Shown: one piece after another, positions 62,771 to 64,000 of the stretch | How positions within the stretch are numbered: position 1 is the first letter of the stretch | How the letters are laid out: each line of letters begins with the position of its first letter | Source: Leclercia adecarboxylata | GTDB taxonomy: Bacteria > Pseudomonadota > Gammaproteobacteria > Enterobacterales > Enterobacteriaceae | Direction: 5' to 3' | DNA length: 64,000 bases | Assembly: GCF_006874705.1 (NCBI RefSeq) | Contig: NZ_CP035382.1 | Coordinates: 3,906,001-3,970,000 of the forward strand | Translations under genes and position numbers: made by a program | Notes under the pieces: generated by a model | Database searches by the model: none | What the model was told of the DNA's origin: nothing | The model's input: only the letters and a program-made list of their open reading frames with translations

Positions 62771-63517
62771 TCATCCGCGATGGACGCTGAGACCGGCAAA
62801 ACTCTGGCTGACCGGCATCATTTCAACGGTGTTAATGTTGACGTGTTTTGGCAGGGTGGCCACCCACCAGACGGCTTCAGTGACATCATCCGGCGTCAGG
62901 GCGGTGGTGTTCTCGTAGGTTTTACCGGCTTTATCGTCATCGCCTTTAAAGCGCACGTTGGAGAACTCCGTCCCGCCGACCAGGCCTGGCTCGATATCCG
63001 TCACGCGGATGGCGGTGCCGTGCAGGTCGGTGCGCAGATTCAGGCTGAACTGGCGCACAAAGGCTTTGGTCGCGCCGTAGACGTTACCGCCTGCGTAAGG
63101 CCAGCTGCCCGCGGTTGAGCCAATGTTGATCACATGACCACGGTTACGTTCGACCATTCCGGGCAGGACGGCACGGGTCATATAGACCAGGCCTTTGTTA
63201 TTGGTGTCGATCATCGTTTCCCAGTCTTCCACGCTGGCTTTGTGGGCAGGCTCCAGCCCCAGCGCCAGCCCGGCATTGTTAACCAGTACGTCGATGTCAC
63301 GCCATTCAGCCGGCAGGTTAGCCATCATCTCTTCAATGGATGCGCGGTTACGCACGTCCAGCTGCGCGGTCAGAATGTTCTCTCCGAGCTCCTCTTTCAG
63401 CTCCTGCAGACGCTCCTGACGACGACCGGTGGCAATCACCTTATGCCCGTTGGCGACGAAGCGACGCGTGATACTTTCACCAAAACCCGCTGTCGCCCCG
63501 GTAACTAATATAATCAT
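62771..63517 (-). CDS. ydfG: YdfG, NADP-dependent 3-hydroxy acid dehydrogenase
   Basis: 248 residues from the ATG at 63517, equal to E. coli YdfG. SDR motifs: TGATAGFG at 6-13, NNAG at 80-83, Ser134, Tyr147 and Lys151. The E. coli enzyme oxidises serine, allo-threonine and 3-hydroxyisobutyrate and reduces malonic semialdehyde. GAGG lies nine bases upstream. The long frame reaching 63919 crosses the dcp gene and is rejected. A CTACCAT motif lies 30 bases upstream. Confidence 0.95.
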   Translation of the reverse strand: MIILVTGATAGFGESITRRFVANGHKVIATGRRQERLQELKEELGENILTAQLDVRNRASIEEMMANLPAEWRDIDVLVNNAGLALGLEPAHKASVEDWETMIDTNNKGLVYMTRAVLPGMVERNRGHVINIGSTAGSWPYAGGNVYGATKAFVRQFSLNLRTDLHGTAIRVTDIEPGLVGGTEFSNVRFKGDDDKAGKTYENTTALTPDDVTEAVWWVATLPKHVNINTVEMMPVSQSFAGLSVHRG

Positions 63518-63546
63518 CTCACTGTTCCTCAACGCTTTTTGTGTTT

Positions 63547-63557
63547 TACTACCATAG
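63547..63557 (+). promoter_or_regulatory. Candidate RspR-type operator between ydfG and dcp
   Basis: TACTACCATAG, 30 bases before the ydfG start; shares TACTACCAT with the sites at rspA and rspR. Confidence 0.45.
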
Positions 63558-63670
63558 CATGTGATCTGACGCAGAGTAAGGCGACATTTTGCCCCCTTCG
63601 GGTCACAGAGATTGCAGCGACTGTCGGGCTGGCCTACTCTGGTGAAATTCATCGTATTCAGGAGTCTGAT

Positions 63671-64000
63671 ATGTCTGGCACTAACCCCTTTACCGCAAGC
63701 AGCCTTTTGCCGTACCAGGCACCGCATTTTGATCTGATCGACGACAGCCACTATCGCCCGGCCTTCGACGACGCCATCCGCCAGAAGCGCGAAGAGATCG
63801 CCGCAATCGCCGGGTCTGCGGCGGCGCCTGACTTTAACAATACCGTGCTGGCGCTGGAGAACAGCGGCGGCCTGCTGAGCCGGGTGAGCAACGTCTTCTT
63901 TGCCATGACCTCGGCACATACTAATGATTATCTGCAGCAGCTGGAGGAGGCTATCGCCACCGAGCTGGCGGCGCTGTCCAATGATATCTGGCTGAACGAC
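63671..64000 (+). CDS. dcp: Dcp, peptidyl-dipeptidase (partial, 5' end only)
   Basis: The first 110 codons: MSGTNPFTASSLLPYQAPHF and DFNNTVLALENSGGLLSRVS match remembered E. coli Dcp, a zinc M3 metallopeptidase that removes C-terminal dipeptides. The zinc motif HEFGH lies beyond the window. AGGAG precedes the ATG. Divergent from ydfG, as in E. coli. Confidence 0.95.
   Translation, partial: MSGTNPFTASSLLPYQAPHFDLIDDSHYRPAFDDAIRQKREEIAAIAGSAAAPDFNNTVLALENSGGLLSRVSNVFFAMTSAHTNDYLQQLEEAIATELAALSNDIWLND

Noticed and set aside
62771..63919. N-terminally extended ydfG frame of 382 codons
   Set aside because: The extension runs antisense through dcp; the 248-residue reading equals E. coli YdfG and has a ribosome site.
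1..64000. tRNA, rRNA, CRISPR arrays, integrases or insertion sequences
   Set aside because: No tRNA-like cloverleaf, repeat-spacer array, transposase or integrase reading frame was recognised on either strand by eye; programs were not run.

Overview
The window is chromosomal DNA from a member of the Enterobacteriaceae. The right part follows the E. coli and Salmonella gene order almost gene for gene (dcp-ydfG-rspR-...-rspB-rspA-ynfA-ynfB-ynfC-ynfD-ynfE-ynfG-ynfH-dmsD) and the left edge is clcB next to the Salmonella-type osmU transporter. Orphan iutA and msgA, an extended mel locus and a guanidine operon point to an Enterobacter/Lelliottia/Leclercia-like genus rather than Escherichia. This is judged from remembered protein similarity; no search was run.

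Layout. 1-0.9 kb: clcB, cut by the window edge. 1-4.4 kb: osmVWXY, a glycine betaine ABC importer. 4.7-7.4 kb: DUF1275 membrane protein, glutathione S-transferase, lipoprotein and an orphan Imm63-type immunity protein. 7.6-14.9 kb: a melibiose locus (melR, melA, melB) extended by a SemiSWEET-like transporter, a GH32 invertase and a LamB/ScrY-like porin. 15-31 kb: oxidoreductases, hydrolases and efflux pumps interleaved with six LysR-type genes (one frameshifted) and one Lrp-type regulator. 31-32.8 kb: an AT-rich patch with a small unknown protein and a GIY-YIG protein, then a DinI-like msgA behind a LexA box. 32.9-36 kb: orphan aerobactin receptor iutA behind Fur-like sites, and a DUF4142 protein. 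36.1-45.95 kb: a guanidine-assimilation operon (ABC importer, CgdA/CgdB-type proteins, biotin carboxylase, allophanate hydrolase) led by an NtrC-like site, a sigma-54 promoter and a guanidine-I riboswitch. 46-50.5 kb: ynfEGH-dmsD, a Tat-exported molybdoenzyme. 51.2-52.5 kb: a decayed patch with an hcp pseudogene, an interrupted small gene and a DUF1493 gene. 52.6-64 kb: ynfC, ynfB, ynfA, the rspAB-ydfJ-GPH transporter-ydfI sugar-acid locus, a Usp protein, rspR, ydfG and the start of dcp.

How it fits together. The E. coli neighbours dmsD and clcB are about 45 kb apart here, so most of the window is accessory cargo at one junction. Guanidine is expected to be imported, carboxylated, deiminated and split to ammonia under both nitrogen control (sigma-54/NtrC) and ligand control (riboswitch). 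The mel locus has a complete path for alpha-galactosides plus a beta-fructosidase, so raffinose or sucrose use is plausible. A shared CTACCAT-type motif in front of rspA, ydfI, rspR and ydfG suggests one RspR-type regulon at the right end.
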